From NCBI GenBank assembly GCA_965261255.1, contig CBDHCQ010000004.1:434001-498000 (forward strand): a stretch of 64,000 bases of DNA. The letters run 5' to 3'. How positions within the stretch are numbered: position 1 is the first letter of the stretch; every line of letters begins with the position of its first letter. This stretch comes from Bin80 sp965261255. Lineage in GTDB: Bacteria > Bacteroidota > Rhodothermia > Rhodothermales > Bin80. The position numbers were made by a program, and so were the translations under genes. Below are positions 1-8,506 of this stretch, piece after piece. The notes beneath the pieces were generated by a model. It saw only the letters and a program-made list of their open reading frames with translations. It had not been told where the DNA came from and did no database searches.

Positions 1-931
1 ACAGTACTCCGGGCCAGCGGGCTATGAAGGGCACTCGCACACCGCCCTCCCAAGTCGTTCCCTTGCCTTCACGCAGCGGGCCGGCAGTGCCGGAATGGTT
101 CCCGTAGCTAAGCCAGGGACCGTTATCGCTTGTGAACAGGACCAGGGTATTATCATCTGCTCCGGTTTCCTGCAGGGTTTGTAGGATCTGGCCCATGGAC
201 CAATCGATTTCGTGAATCACATCTCCATAGAGCCCGGAGCCACTGGCCTCTGCACGCTCATCAGAGACGAACAACGGCACATGCGGCATTGGGTGCGCGA
301 TATACAGAAAAAAGGGCTGTCCGGCTTCCGTTTGGGATCGGATAAAATCAGTCCCCCGAAGTGTGAAGTCGGTTGTAAAGCGAGTCTGGTCTGTGTTGTA
401 CCCGACGATCGAATCCTGTTCGATTGTCGGCAGATCTCCCCAGGCGTCCGGGCTTTCGGGATGAAAGGGCCACATATCGTTTGAGTAGGGGATACCGTAA
501 TAGTCATCAAATCCATGCCGTGACGGCAGGAATTGTGGGTGGTGTCCCAGATGCCATTTTCCATAAGCCGCAGTAGCATAACCCTGCGACTTGAACAATT
601 CGCCAAGTGTAACCTCGTCTTCATGAATTCCGTGCGAGCTTCTCGGACCAAGCGCACCGTGAATTCCAATTCGGTTTGAATAGTTACCGGTCAGCAGTGA
701 AGCTCTGGAAGCGGAGCAAACCGGCTGACTTACATAGAAATCCGTAAAACGGACGCCTTGCGCGGCCATCCTGTCAAGGTTTGGCGTTGAATAGCCGGGT
801 GATCCAAAGGCACCAATGTCACCATAGCCCATATCATCTACGAACATGATGACGACGTTGGGTAGATCCGTTGTGGATTCCTGCGTACAGGCAGGAAGGA
901 GGAGTAGCAATAGCCAAATGGGTCTCAACAT
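1..931 (-). CDS. Sulfatase (family S1), lipoprotein, C-terminus cut by window edge
   Basis: Reading the minus strand from the ATG at 929-931 gives an uninterrupted 310-codon frame running off the left edge. The N-terminus is a lipoprotein signal (seven leucines/hydrophobics, then L-P-A-C with Cys15). Residues 26-38 hold the metal-binding D32-D33 and the typical N-terminal sulfatase strand. C72-S-A-S-R is the C-x-A/P-S-R formylglycine motif that makes the catalytic residue of type I sulfatases. G-K-W-H-L-G follows, also typical of the family. The product should be a periplasmic or surface lipoprotein removing sulfate esters from polysaccharide or glycan. Activation needs an anaerobic-type or FGE maturase, which is not in this window. 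The specific substrate cannot be read from sequence. A second sulfatase lies at 2816-4549, with a beta-propeller gene between. Family certain, substrate unknown. Confidence 0.93.
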   Translation of the reverse strand, partial: MLRPIWLLLLLLPACTQESTTDLPNVVIMFVDDMGYGDIGAFGSPGYSTPNLDRMAAQGVRFTDFYVSQPVCSASRASLLTGNYSNRIGIHGALGPRSSHGIHEDEVTLGELFKSQGYATAAYGKWHLGHHPQFLPSRHGFDDYYGIPYSNDMWPFHPESPDAWGDLPTIEQDSIVGYNTDQTRFTTDFTLRGTDFIRSQTEAGQPFFLYIAHPMPHVPLFVSDERAEASGSGLYGDVIHEIDWSMGQILQTLQETGADDNTLVLFTSDNGPWLSYGNHSGTAGPLREGKGTTWEGGVRVPFIARWPGVL

Positions 932-1374
932 TGTAATCTGGTTAAGCTTGGAGGGCAAGATACCGTTCTTGACGTGTAAATTATCACACTACGGTTGGTA
1001 TGGGGGTTGGTATGGGTAGTAATTGTTCGCGACAAAGCAGGATTTTAGCCTGATAGGGTTCCGGGTACCAGAAACATCTAGATGTAGAGAGGGGATGCGC
1101 AAACATCAGTTTGGGTGAAGAGGGAGCATGATATAGGGTTCTTGGGCAACGGAATACATGACGTGATGCTAACCCATAATATTCATCAAGATCTAGTGTG
1201 CGCGGATTAATGAAGCACTACACTAGTACGAAATGCTCCTTGCATTCCAAATAGAACAAACAACGCAGACCAAGACGTCATCTCCTAAGCCCCGCTTTCG
1301 GCGTAGGAGAAGCTTTTCATGCTCTCTGCGCAATGTTCCGAAAGAATGTCCTCGCGAGCAGACAATACCATCAA
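932..1374. other. Intergenic region without a recognisable gene
   Basis: No frame here has protein-like composition. The stretch contains the upstream region of the partial sulfatase and, at 1281-1310, a hairpin-forming inverted repeat described separately. Stop codons are frequent in all frames. Confidence 0.5.
1281..1310. repeat. Inverted repeat able to form a hairpin
   Basis: The arms TCTCCTA and TAGGAGA pair perfectly, and after one mismatch GCC pairs with GGC, leaving an eight-base loop. It lies about 65 bp beyond the stop of the beta-propeller gene at 1375. The minus-strand sequence after it has no T-run, so it is at best a weak transcript-end hairpin for that gene. On the plus strand it is followed by AGCTTTT but no gene precedes it there. 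Confidence 0.35.
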
Positions 1375-2553
1375 TCACGGGTGTTCGATCACAAGTTCCG
1401 CGACGCTGAGTACATAGAAGCCGTGTTGATTTAGCCGCCGAAGGTACAATCTATCGTCTTCGTCAATCCAAAGGATTTCAATTGTATTCATGATCTCATC
1501 ACTGCGATTCAACCTTTGATTGTCGAAGCGCAGGGGGCCGTAGCCCAGAAGTACACCAGCTTGATTAAATAGCTCAGCGCGATTGCCAAGATCCCCCCGT
1601 AACGGAGTCTGCATCGTGAAATTCACAAGCTCTCCATTACTCAAAATGACAACACCCAGGCTCCAATTGAAGATTCTCGCACGATGCAATCCGAATGGCC
1701 CACTAATTGAAATGGAGGACCTTTGCAATTCTGGATCAGCTTCAAACTCCTTATTGCTCACTAACATGTAAGATTCTTTTGGTGCAGGGCCACCTTCCAA
1801 CTTCTCCATGACCCATGAACCTCTTTCACGCGTGTATAGGTAGGCGTATCCACCGTAGACCCTACGCACCAGCACTATCTTGTCGACCCCATTTGTGGTC
1901 ATTCTCAACGCGCTACGACTGTAAGGCCTCTCCTTTTCGAAGGGTTCGTCAAGGTTGAAGATCTCGCTCAATTCCGCGAAAGCCTCAGTAGGGTTGAGAT
2001 CCATATCGTAGTGATGGAGCGTCTTCGTGTCAGCGATATAAGGCAGCTGTTGTTCGGGGTCATCATACATCCTCACGTACTTGAGCACGAAAGAATCTTC
2101 AAGAGACAGGATTGGGTGTGGAACTCCTCTCAAATTATCAGCAAATGCCTTCGTTTCAAACTGTGCTCCGAGATCCGAAAATACCGTGAATCGTCTACTA
2201 TTTCGATCGGCCACGATCAACCTGTCGCGGTCGTCAACATGCATGCTGACAATCTCACGCATTTCTCCAGGTCCCTCTCCTCTTCTTCCAACCGTGGTAA
2301 CATATTGTCCGCTTTCGTCGAAAACCCGAACATCCGCACGCCCACGATCGTGGACATAGATGTAGCCCTTTGAGTCCGTCCGGACTAATTCCGGAACGTT
2401 AAAGAGGTATTCAGTGGGTGCATCTTCATCATCGCCAATGACCAATTGCTCAATCAGCGTGAACGACATCTCCTGAGCCTGCGCGGATGGCAGTATCAAT
2501 GTTAAAGCTGCCAGCACACATACGCATGGCCGAACGCCAAAGCGACTTTTCAT
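1375..2553 (-). CDS. Secreted 6-bladed beta-propeller (NHL-like) protein
   Basis: The 392-residue product starts with a Sec signal peptide (residues about 1-26, ending A-Q-A-Q). The body shows repeated blades of the type Y-I-Y-V-H-D-R-G, V-R-V-F-D-E-S-G-Q-Y and L-I-V-A-D-R-N-S-R-R. These match the 6-bladed beta-propeller proteins (NHL/TolB-like) common in Bacteroidota. A G-R-R-G-E-G-P-G-E motif after the first blade is characteristic of this group. Such proteins are exported; their ligands are mostly unknown, and no catalytic residues are evident. It sits between two sulfatase genes on the same strand, so a role in carbohydrate binding or sensing is possible but not shown. Function beyond fold is unassigned. 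Confidence 0.85.
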   Translation of the reverse strand: MKSRFGVRPCVCVLAALTLILPSAQAQEMSFTLIEQLVIGDDEDAPTEYLFNVPELVRTDSKGYIYVHDRGRADVRVFDESGQYVTTVGRRGEGPGEMREIVSMHVDDRDRLIVADRNSRRFTVFSDLGAQFETKAFADNLRGVPHPILSLEDSFVLKYVRMYDDPEQQLPYIADTKTLHHYDMDLNPTEAFAELSEIFNLDEPFEKERPYSRSALRMTTNGVDKIVLVRRVYGGYAYLYTRERGSWVMEKLEGGPAPKESYMLVSNKEFEADPELQRSSISISGPFGLHRARIFNWSLGVVILSNGELVNFTMQTPLRGDLGNRAELFNQAGVLLGYGPLRFDNQRLNRSDEIMNTIEILWIDEDDRLYLRRLNQHGFYVLSVAELVIEHP

Positions 2554-2815
2554 GAATTCAACGTGCTTTATGGTACCGGGGAGATAGTTTGCGGCAATTC
2601 ACCCGTAGCCTGTCCGGGTAAGAGCATCAGCTTTAGTTCTGACGGCAGTTGTTTGCTGCAAGGCACGTTGCATGACCGAGGCCATCAGGAACACTCACAC
2701 GGCTTTCCCTGGACTCTGCAGCACTTTAAAGGCATCACGCCGGTCCCACGATTATACAAGCGTAATTTAGCCACTGCCCCTTGTTCATAAGTTGAATGAG
2801 TTCTGGTTGGGTAGG

Positions 2816-4549
2816 CTACTCTCGCAGCCTGCTTGTTGCTGTGACGACGGTACTGGGTGCATACCCGATACGGTGCGCAACCGCTTTTATGGTATGGCCA
2901 GCGGGAAGGGTAATTGGGGACGTATAAAGCAACCAGCGGTCTTGTAGGGGTTCACCGGGCTCAAGTATCTGATACCCAATTGAACCGCCCTCGGTCGCAC
3001 TTTCAAGCCTCAAACGCACCGTATTCTTGCCAGTATCAACCAAGATTTCATACAGCAGAGGCTCCTCCATGAAGCTGCTGACCAGTTCACCTCCGGTGAT
3101 TACCTCAATCACCGCGTCGGCGGTCTGGGGTTGCGTATGATTGGGCCATAATGTAGCGACAAACTCCATTTCATCCATGGCACCGGGATCTTCCGTGTCG
3201 GCCATCCAATTTTCCAATTCGGTACGCATTAAGGCGAGACGCTCTGAGTAACTCGGATCATCGGCTAGATTACGCAACTCGTAAGGGTCGTTTTCTGTGT
3301 CAAAAAGTTCTTCTTCTGGTTTAGACTCCCTGAACCATTGCGCTTGATACTCATCAAGTTCCCCCAGATCCCGCAAACGGAGGAGCTCCTGCATGGTAGC
3401 CATCTGTTCTCGGTAGGTGACGGCCAAATAATAGCCGAGGTCTGGTCGGAGGTTAAGAATGTACTTGTATCGTTGATCCCTGACCGCCCGTTTGGTGTCA
3501 TACTCGGCGTCAAATCGATCGGCAGCAGCATGGATAAACGCTCTCGGTGCACCTGCTCGCTGGGTGCCCAGAAACGCCTGTCCATCCAGATATTCCGGCA
3601 AGGGAATCCCTGCCAATGAAAATGTCGTAGGCGCCAGGTCAACGAAGCTGATAAGCTGATCATCCGTCATCCCCGCAAGTTGTTGGTGCGGAAATCGTAT
3701 CGCCAGAGGAACATGCAAGCCTGAATCATAGAGTTGGCGTTTCTGACGGGGCAGGGGACCACCATGATCCGAGTAGAACACGATAATGGTCTCCTCTAGT
3801 AGGTTATCAGATTCCAATTCCTCAAAAATGTCCCCAATGCGCGCGTCCAGTCTGAGGATGTTGGAATACATCCGACGTACATCTTGGTAGACCAGATCCG
3901 TATTCGGAAGGTAGGGAGGAATAGGTACTTCCGCGTCCGCTGCAACCAAAAGTGTATCGTCCGCCCGTGCCCAGATTTGAGATTCGTGGGTCACGCCAAA
4001 ATTAACGATTGAAAAGAATGGCATGCCCTCAGGTCGATTTCTCCAATGGGCACGCGGACGGTTTTCATCCCATGCGGTGACAGGCGCTTTGAATTGATAG
4101 TCCTGTTTGCTGTTGTTGGTCGTATAGTAGCCATTCTCGCGCATCACCTCGCTCATCATACGTACTGGCGGATCCGGCGTCGCTTCGTAAGGGATCACCC
4201 CAATTTTCTCCATGTATTCGCTTCGGGAGGATGTACGCATGTGCTGCGCACCTCCGCGTGTAGTGTAGATCCCCGTTGCAATAGAAAAGCGGCTGGGTGC
4301 ACATACCCCTGAGACAGAAAACATGTGCGTGTATCGCACACCCTCGTTGAATAGCCGGTCAAGGTTTGGAGTATGGATTGTAGAGTCGCCGAAAGCCGCA
4401 ATGGTTGGGCTCATGTCTTCGGCGACAAGCCACAGAATGTTGGGCTGATCTGGCAAGGTCAGCGTATCATAATCTGGCGAGACTTCCTGCTCAGCAGACG
4501 TGCAGGCGGCGAGAAGGAAAAGAAATGAAAGTAAATGGACTTTTTTCAT
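2816..4549 (-). CDS. Sulfatase (family S1, heparan N-sulfatase-like), lipoprotein
   Basis: The full-length protein has 577 residues with a lipobox L-A-A-C (Cys16). N37-I-L-W-L-V-A-E-D carries the first metal-binding acidic residues. H-T-P-N-L-D-R-L follows, and C83-A-P-S-R is the formylglycine motif. Y-S-D-H-G-G around residue 260 supplies the second metal-binding D-H pair. The E-D-M-S-P variant at the N-terminal strand and the C-terminal domain with D-P-Y-E-L-x-N-L are typical of the SGSH-like group. The last ~110 residues form an extra beta-rich domain after the sulfatase core. The protein should hydrolyse sulfate esters or sulfamates outside the cytoplasm. Its upstream region is shared with the divergent dehydrogenase cassette starting at 4610, which hints at co-regulation. 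Exact substrate unknown. Confidence 0.93.
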   Translation of the reverse strand: MKKVHLLSFLFLLAACTSAEQEVSPDYDTLTLPDQPNILWLVAEDMSPTIAAFGDSTIHTPNLDRLFNEGVRYTHMFSVSGVCAPSRFSIATGIYTTRGGAQHMRTSSRSEYMEKIGVIPYEATPDPPVRMMSEVMRENGYYTTNNSKQDYQFKAPVTAWDENRPRAHWRNRPEGMPFFSIVNFGVTHESQIWARADDTLLVAADAEVPIPPYLPNTDLVYQDVRRMYSNILRLDARIGDIFEELESDNLLEETIIVFYSDHGGPLPRQKRQLYDSGLHVPLAIRFPHQQLAGMTDDQLISFVDLAPTTFSLAGIPLPEYLDGQAFLGTQRAGAPRAFIHAAADRFDAEYDTKRAVRDQRYKYILNLRPDLGYYLAVTYREQMATMQELLRLRDLGELDEYQAQWFRESKPEEELFDTENDPYELRNLADDPSYSERLALMRTELENWMADTEDPGAMDEMEFVATLWPNHTQPQTADAVIEVITGGELVSSFMEEPLLYEILVDTGKNTVRLRLESATEGGSIGYQILEPGEPLQDRWLLYTSPITLPAGHTIKAVAHRIGYAPSTVVTATSRLRE

Positions 4550-4590
4550 AGGCTTATAAAATCAGCGACCTGAAAGCTACAAATATTTAT

Positions 4591-4599
4591 GGAGGAAGG
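4591..4599 (+). promoter_or_regulatory. Shine-Dalgarno deciding the start of the shikimate-dehydrogenase-like gene
   Basis: GGAGGAAGG lies 10 bases before the ATG at 4610. It overlaps an in-frame upstream ATG at 4589, which therefore cannot be served by it. The start at 4610 is preferred. Confidence 0.6.
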
Positions 4600-4609
4600 C
4601 AGAAAAATA

Positions 4610-5527
4610 ATGGAATTCTTTGGCGTTAGGACCGAGGATTCGTTGTCTGCACCGTATTTTCCCGATTGGGCCCGGGCGCTTGGTGTTCAGCGTGCGGAGT
4701 TACGAGGCGTGAATTTACCCATTGATGGAACACTGGATGCACATCGTGAAGCAGTCCTGCGCCTGAAGAAGGATCCCGAGGTTCAGGGCGCTCTCGTTAC
4801 TTCACACAAACTGGCGATTGTCCGGGCAGCCGGCGACCTTATCGACCGGCGCACACCAGCTTCGGAGCTGACCGGAGAGGTTTCTGCACTTTATAAGCGC
4901 GGAGATGAACTGTGGGGGCACGCAGTTGACCCTGAGAACTATGGGCTGGCAATAACACAGGTTCTATCTAATGATTGGTGGGCAAAACATGAAGGAGCGG
5001 GTATCCTGTCACTTGGGGGAGGAGGAGCCACTGTCGCACTCATTGTTTATTTGCTTAAGCAGGCCACAGACACACCTGCATTCCTGCAGATTGTGGAAAA
5101 GCGCGCAGACAATCTACGTCACTGCAAAAGTATCGCCAATCGCATAAGCTCAGGCACAGTTAAGCTGGAATTCTTTCATACAAGTGATCCACTGGTCTGT
5201 GATTCCCTAGTGGCTTCGCTACCCTCACATTCTCTGGTGATTAATGCTACCGGAATGGGTAAGGATCTTCCTGGATCTCCTGTGACCGATAACGTATACT
5301 TCCCGGATAACACAGTGGTGTGGGATCTAAATTATCGTGGTCCCCGCGAATTTCTAGTCACAGGGGAGTTGCAACGAGCAACACGCCCCATAAAGGTTGT
5401 TGATGGTTGGGATTACTTTCTGCGTGGTTGGTCAAGTGTGATGGGACTCGTATTTGATATCTCCATGACAAAAGAGCGTCTCGGTGCATTTTGCAAAGTT
5501 ACGGAACGCCAATGGCGTTCGGCTTAA
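4610..5527 (+). CDS. Shikimate/quinate dehydrogenase-like oxidoreductase
   Basis: The 305-residue product begins M-E-F-F-G-V-R-T-E-D at 4610, chosen over 4589 because of the strong GGAGG. The architecture is AroE-like. The N-terminal substrate domain has V-T-S-H-K, where AroE has V-T-x-P-H-K with the catalytic lysine. The Rossmann domain has the glycine-rich G-G-G-G-A-T. I-N-A-T-G-M-G stands for the AroE I-N-A-T-P-x-G-M motif, and D-L-N-Y-R-G for D-x-x-Y-x-P. The usual C-terminal Q-A-x-x-F is replaced by W-S-S-V-M-G-L-V-F. The substitutions in the shikimate pocket argue against a biosynthetic aroE. A catabolic dehydrogenase for a sugar-derived or cyclitol-like acid is more likely in this neighbourhood. 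It heads a forward three-gene cassette with the isomerase-like and HAD genes (gaps of 32 and 27 bp). Family good, substrate unknown. Confidence 0.8.
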   Translation: MEFFGVRTEDSLSAPYFPDWARALGVQRAELRGVNLPIDGTLDAHREAVLRLKKDPEVQGALVTSHKLAIVRAAGDLIDRRTPASELTGEVSALYKRGDELWGHAVDPENYGLAITQVLSNDWWAKHEGAGILSLGGGGATVALIVYLLKQATDTPAFLQIVEKRADNLRHCKSIANRISSGTVKLEFFHTSDPLVCDSLVASLPSHSLVINATGMGKDLPGSPVTDNVYFPDNTVVWDLNYRGPREFLVTGELQRATRPIKVVDGWDYFLRGWSSVMGLVFDISMTKERLGAFCKVTERQWRSA

Positions 5528-5559
5528 CTTGCGGCTTACTTTAACTTGTAACTTCAGAC

Positions 5560-6498
5560 ATGAGTGCAGAGAACATGCAACTAGGATTTGTCAGTGCCAT
5601 ACTCCCCGAGTATTCGACGAGGGAACTTCTTCATTGGGCTTCACATTTTTCCTATGACTGCGTGGAGCTTATGTGTTGGCCAGTCGGAAAAGCCACACGC
5701 CGCTATGCCGGGGTTACGCATGTAGATGTGCAATCAATGAATTCGGCGAAAGCGCGAGAATTGCAGGAGTTGACGGCCAACCACGGATGTTCAATCAGTG
5801 CATTGGGGTACTATCCTAACCCATTGTGCCCTGACATCGAAGAAGGAGAGGTCTATATCACGCATATTAAACGCATGATTGATGCGGCAGCATTACTCGG
5901 ATTGGATACAGTGAACACGTTTATTGGTCGTGACTGGAATCGCTCGGTCGATGATAACTGGCCGCGCGTACTGGAAGCATGGAAGCCCATTGCAGAGTTT
6001 GCTGAAGAACGGGGGGTTCGTATAGGGATCGAAAACTGTCCGATGTATTTCACGGATGACGAGTGGCCCGCAGGCAAGAACATTGCGCATACACCAGCCA
6101 TCTGGCGCCGCCTCTTTGCCGACCTAGGGAGTACATCCATTGGACTCAATTACGATCCCTCCCATATGATTTGGCAGCATATGGATTACCTGAAACCCAT
6201 ACGTAATTTTTCGGATAGACTCTTCCATATTCACGCCAAGGATGTTCGACTGGATCAAGACCGTCTGGACGAAGTCGGTATCATGGCTACTCCCAACTCC
6301 TATCATACTCCCAAACTACCTGGTTTGGGAGATGTGAAATGGGGGAAGTTTTTTTCGTTACTCACAGATGTAGGCTACAACGGTGCTGTATGTGTTGAGG
6401 TAGAAGATCGTGCCTACGAAGGATCGTTGGAACTGCGGAAGTGTGCATTAATACAGAGTTGCACCTATTTGCGTCAGTTTATTCCTCATCTTCAATAG
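5560..6498 (+). CDS. Sugar phosphate isomerase/epimerase family protein (xylose isomerase-like TIM barrel)
   Basis: The 312-residue protein is of the AP-endonuclease-2/xylose-isomerase-like TIM barrel family. Expected metal-ligand segments appear in order: C-V-E-L-M near residue 35, G-I-E-N-C-P around 152, N-Y-D-P-S-H near 196, H-I-H-A-K-D-V near 224, and V-C-V-E-V-E-D near 285. Glu, Asp, His and Glu are therefore placed as in a divalent-metal sugar isomerase or epimerase. It has no signal peptide and should be cytosolic. It lies between the AroE-like dehydrogenase and the HAD hydrolase on the same strand, so it probably isomerises or epimerises an intermediate of the same pathway. The family spans many substrates (inosose, hydroxypyruvate, tagatose and others), so no substrate is claimed. 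Confidence 0.85.
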   Translation: MSAENMQLGFVSAILPEYSTRELLHWASHFSYDCVELMCWPVGKATRRYAGVTHVDVQSMNSAKARELQELTANHGCSISALGYYPNPLCPDIEEGEVYITHIKRMIDAAALLGLDTVNTFIGRDWNRSVDDNWPRVLEAWKPIAEFAEERGVRIGIENCPMYFTDDEWPAGKNIAHTPAIWRRLFADLGSTSIGLNYDPSHMIWQHMDYLKPIRNFSDRLFHIHAKDVRLDQDRLDEVGIMATPNSYHTPKLPGLGDVKWGKFFSLLTDVGYNGAVCVEVEDRAYEGSLELRKCALIQSCTYLRQFIPHLQ

Positions 6499-6525
6499 AA
6501 CGGCAGTGTATCCGGGGCTGTTGAT

Positions 6526-7434
6526 GTGCGTTTAATCGGCCCAAAGTATGTATCCGAGATGGGCCAACCATTGTCAGCTTCTCAGAGAGAAAAGGATTTT
6601 TTTATTGCCATCGACTCCGATGGCTGTGTGTTTGATACGATGGAAATCAAGCACAAGGAATGCTTTTGTCCGGTGACGATCCGCCATTATGGCTTACAGG
6701 CGGTCAGTAAGTTCGCCAGACAATCCTGGGAGTTTGTCAATCTTTATTCCGTACATCGGGGCATGAATCGCTTCCCCGCACTGGTGGAAGTAATGGATCA
6801 GTTACGTAAACGGCCTGAAGTTTTGCGCCGCAACGCGTCTGTGCCTGTTTTGGAAGCTCTCCAAGGCTGGATCAACTCAAAACCCAAACTGGGTAACCCC
6901 GATCTCGCTGAAGCTGCTGCAGACAATGAGGCGCTGGCAGACACCCTGCTGTGGAGTGAGGCCGTTAATGAATCAGTGACCGAGATGGTGCACGGGGTTC
7001 CACCATTCCCACATGTTCACGATTCACTGGCGCGGGCGGCCGAACACGCGGATATGATGGTAGCTTCCAGTACACCCGTAGAAGCATTGCGACGGGAATG
7101 GAATGAACATGGGTTGTCGGGCTATGTCAGGCTGATTGCAGGCCAGGAAATGGGCCCTAAATCTCACCAGTTATCTACGACCGCCGCAAGCCAGTATGAC
7201 CCTGATCGCATGCTCATGATTGGAGATGCATTTAGTGACTATCGTGCTGCCAAGAGTGTTAATGCATGTTTCTTTCCTATTCTTCCAGGAGAGGAAGAGG
7301 GGTCCTGGGAGCGTTTCTTGAATGAAGCGCTGGATCGGTTTCTTCTTGGTCAGTATCGGGGAGCGTACGAGAATGATCTCATAGGTGAGCTCAGTGCGAG
7401 GCTCCCTAATCATCCGCCATGGGAGTCGAAGTAG
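6526..7434 (+). CDS. HAD-superfamily hydrolase
   Basis: This is a 302-residue HAD phosphatase-type protein starting with GTG at 6526; an in-frame ATG at 6559 is an alternative. Motif I is D30-S-D-G-C-V-F-D, with the nucleophile Asp and acid/base Asp. Motif II is V-A-S-S-T-P near residue 186, and motif IV is M-L-M-I-G-D-A-F-S-D-Y near 235. The cap inserted after motif I is large and helical (residues about 45-170), so this is a C1-type HAD rather than a short phosphoserine-phosphatase form. It closes the cassette begun at 4610 and probably dephosphorylates a sugar phosphate or acid. Its last 210 bp recur as a decayed copy at 9473-9682. Function beyond family is not known. Confidence 0.85.
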   Translation: MRLIGPKYVSEMGQPLSASQREKDFFIAIDSDGCVFDTMEIKHKECFCPVTIRHYGLQAVSKFARQSWEFVNLYSVHRGMNRFPALVEVMDQLRKRPEVLRRNASVPVLEALQGWINSKPKLGNPDLAEAAADNEALADTLLWSEAVNESVTEMVHGVPPFPHVHDSLARAAEHADMMVASSTPVEALRREWNEHGLSGYVRLIAGQEMGPKSHQLSTTAASQYDPDRMLMIGDAFSDYRAAKSVNACFFPILPGEEEGSWERFLNEALDRFLLGQYRGAYENDLIGELSARLPNHPPWESK

Positions 7435-7485
7435 CCCAATAGTCTCAGGTGTACCGGAGCCTGTGAATCCATTCCGGCTGCCGCC
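7225..7485 (+). repeat. Imperfect direct repeat, copy 1
   Basis: Positions 7225-7485 align with 9473-9735 over the last 210 bp of the HAD gene (equal length, no indel) and about 50 bp beyond (a 2-bp indel). This copy contains the intact HAD 3' end. After its stop comes a remnant of the 3' end of the facing zinc dehydrogenase: on the minus strand it reads P-E-W-I-H then diverges, ending in TGA at 7446-7448. The other copy has the reverse state, a broken HAD end and an intact dehydrogenase end. Confidence 0.85.
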
Positions 7486-7522
7486 TGTCTGGCGGAATTT
7501 AGGATCCATTTGCTATTTTCGG

Positions 7523-7951
7523 ATGGGCACTACCTTGCCACCTCCTTTCCGGTTAGCAAAAGAAATACATAGGAGTCTCATAATCGAAGAAATCAAGAAG
7601 GCTGCAATACGCGGAGATATTGAGGCCCAATTCCACCTTGGAGTCTGTTATCAAAACGGAATAGGTGTTAAACGAGGCCACATGGAAGCAGAAAAATGGG
7701 CAAGGAAAGCACCGGAAAAGGGATATGCAAAGGCTCAGATCGCGGTCGGAAAGAGCTACTACACAGGAGAGGGATTGCCCAAGGATCACGTGAAAGCCTA
7801 CGCATGGATCAATCTTGCAGCGGCACAGGGAGAAGAAGAAGCACAGGATGCAGTGAATCAAATTCGTCAACAACTCTCTGTCTCCGAACTTACCAGGGCA
7901 CAACAACGGGCTAGGGCATTACTCTCCATGACTATATGCAAGCGTAAGTAA
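7523..7951 (+). CDS. Sel1-repeat protein, apparently lacking a signal peptide
   Basis: The product (142 residues from the ATG at 7523) contains about three Sel1-like repeats. The signatures are A-Q-F-H-L-G-V-C-Y-Q-N-G-I-G-V, A-E-K-W-A-R-K-A with G-Y-A-K-A-Q, and S-Y-Y-T-G-E-G with A-Y-A-W-I-N-L-A-A-A-Q-G. The C-terminal helix resembles that of many secreted Sel1 proteins, yet no signal peptide is present. It may therefore be an N-terminally truncated relic or a short cytosolic scaffold. The frame is open upstream to 7385, but that part overlaps the HAD gene and the repeat and is not protein-like. It lies in the segment bounded by the direct repeats. Sel1 repeats mediate protein-protein contacts; no specific partner can be named. 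Confidence 0.6.
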   Translation: MGTTLPPPFRLAKEIHRSLIIEEIKKAAIRGDIEAQFHLGVCYQNGIGVKRGHMEAEKWARKAPEKGYAKAQIAVGKSYYTGEGLPKDHVKAYAWINLAAAQGEEEAQDAVNQIRQQLSVSELTRAQQRARALLSMTICKRK

Positions 7952-8269
7952 ACCATTCCTGATTCTGGCATAGTAGGAAGTTCAATAGCACCGAGCCAAC
8001 TCAGAAGAATGTTCTGGCCGTCACGATGCATTTGCTATTCTTCTTCACCGTGTCAGGTGTTTATCTGTTTCTGAATATATCCTTGAGATGAACGGAACTA
8101 ACCCATCTACTCTATCAGTGGAGCAGGTTGGCTGTATCCGAACAATAATCTCTAATATGGAATAGCTCCTTTCCTGCGATTTGTCGTGCGGATACCACGA
8201 AGCTACGATGAACTCTAATGGGCATCTTGCGTACATCAAGCGGCAAACATGATCCAAAGAGGTGTCGCA
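7952..8269. other. Non-coding stretch inside the repeat-flanked segment
   Basis: No convincing reading frame, RNA gene or repeat was seen. The last few bases contain the ribosome-binding site of the gene at 8270. It may contain the promoter for the pair that follows. Confidence 0.4.
8257..8264 (+). promoter_or_regulatory. Shine-Dalgarno of the small gene at 8270
   Basis: AAGAGGTG with the core AGAGG ending seven bases before ATG 8270 makes that codon, not the upstream in-frame ATG at 8249, the likely start. Confidence 0.55.
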
Positions 8270-8506
8270 ATGGGGACACTCAACAGGGAAATTGAGGTCT
8301 TTAACGATATGCAGCGCGAACTGGAGCGCGATTTTATGGGCAAATGGGTCGTTTTTCACGACCGGAAATTAGTAGGGGCATACGACACCTTCACTCTTGC
8401 GGTTACCGATGCGTACGAAAAGCGGAAGATTAGACCCTGTCTGATACGCAAGGTAGGCCAGAAAGGCGTTCCTGCCAGCGTTCGGTTTGCGAGCCTTCAT
8501 GCTTGA
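8270..8506 (+). CDS. Small DUF5678-like protein paired with an aspartic protease
   Basis: The product has 78 residues from the ATG at 8270. It shows an acidic N-terminal helix followed by G-K-W-V-V-F-H-D-R-K-L-V-G-A-Y-D-T and A-V-T-D-A-Y-E-K. This layout (G-K-W/F-V, then a turn, V-G-x-F/Y-x-T and a helix, then L-I-R-K-V) resembles small proteins of the DUF5678 type. From memory, such proteins often precede retropepsin-like genes in bacteria; this was not checked. Its stop overlaps the start of the protease gene by eight bases, so the two are probably translationally coupled. The function of this small family is unknown. It lacks a signal peptide and should be cytosolic. Confidence 0.6.
   Translation: MGTLNREIEVFNDMQRELERDFMGKWVVFHDRKLVGAYDTFTLAVTDAYEKRKIRPCLIRKVGQKGVPASVRFASLHA

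Noticed and set aside
212..669. Two open frames (212-484 plus, 217-669 minus) at the left edge
   Set aside because: They are in the wrong frames of the partial sulfatase gene read from 931 to 1 on the minus strand, which has clear sulfatase motifs.
1281..1310. Hairpin as a strong terminator of the beta-propeller gene
   Set aside because: The stem is good but no T-run follows on the minus strand, so it is listed only as an inverted repeat.
2563..2790. 75-codon open frame on the plus strand between the beta-propeller and sulfatase genes
   Set aside because: Composition is not protein-like, there is no ribosome-binding site, and no family is recognised.
7385..7522. N-terminal extension of the Sel1 protein
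   Set aside because: It overlaps the HAD gene end and lies in the direct repeat, with a sequence unlike any Sel1 protein; the ATG at 7523 is preferred.
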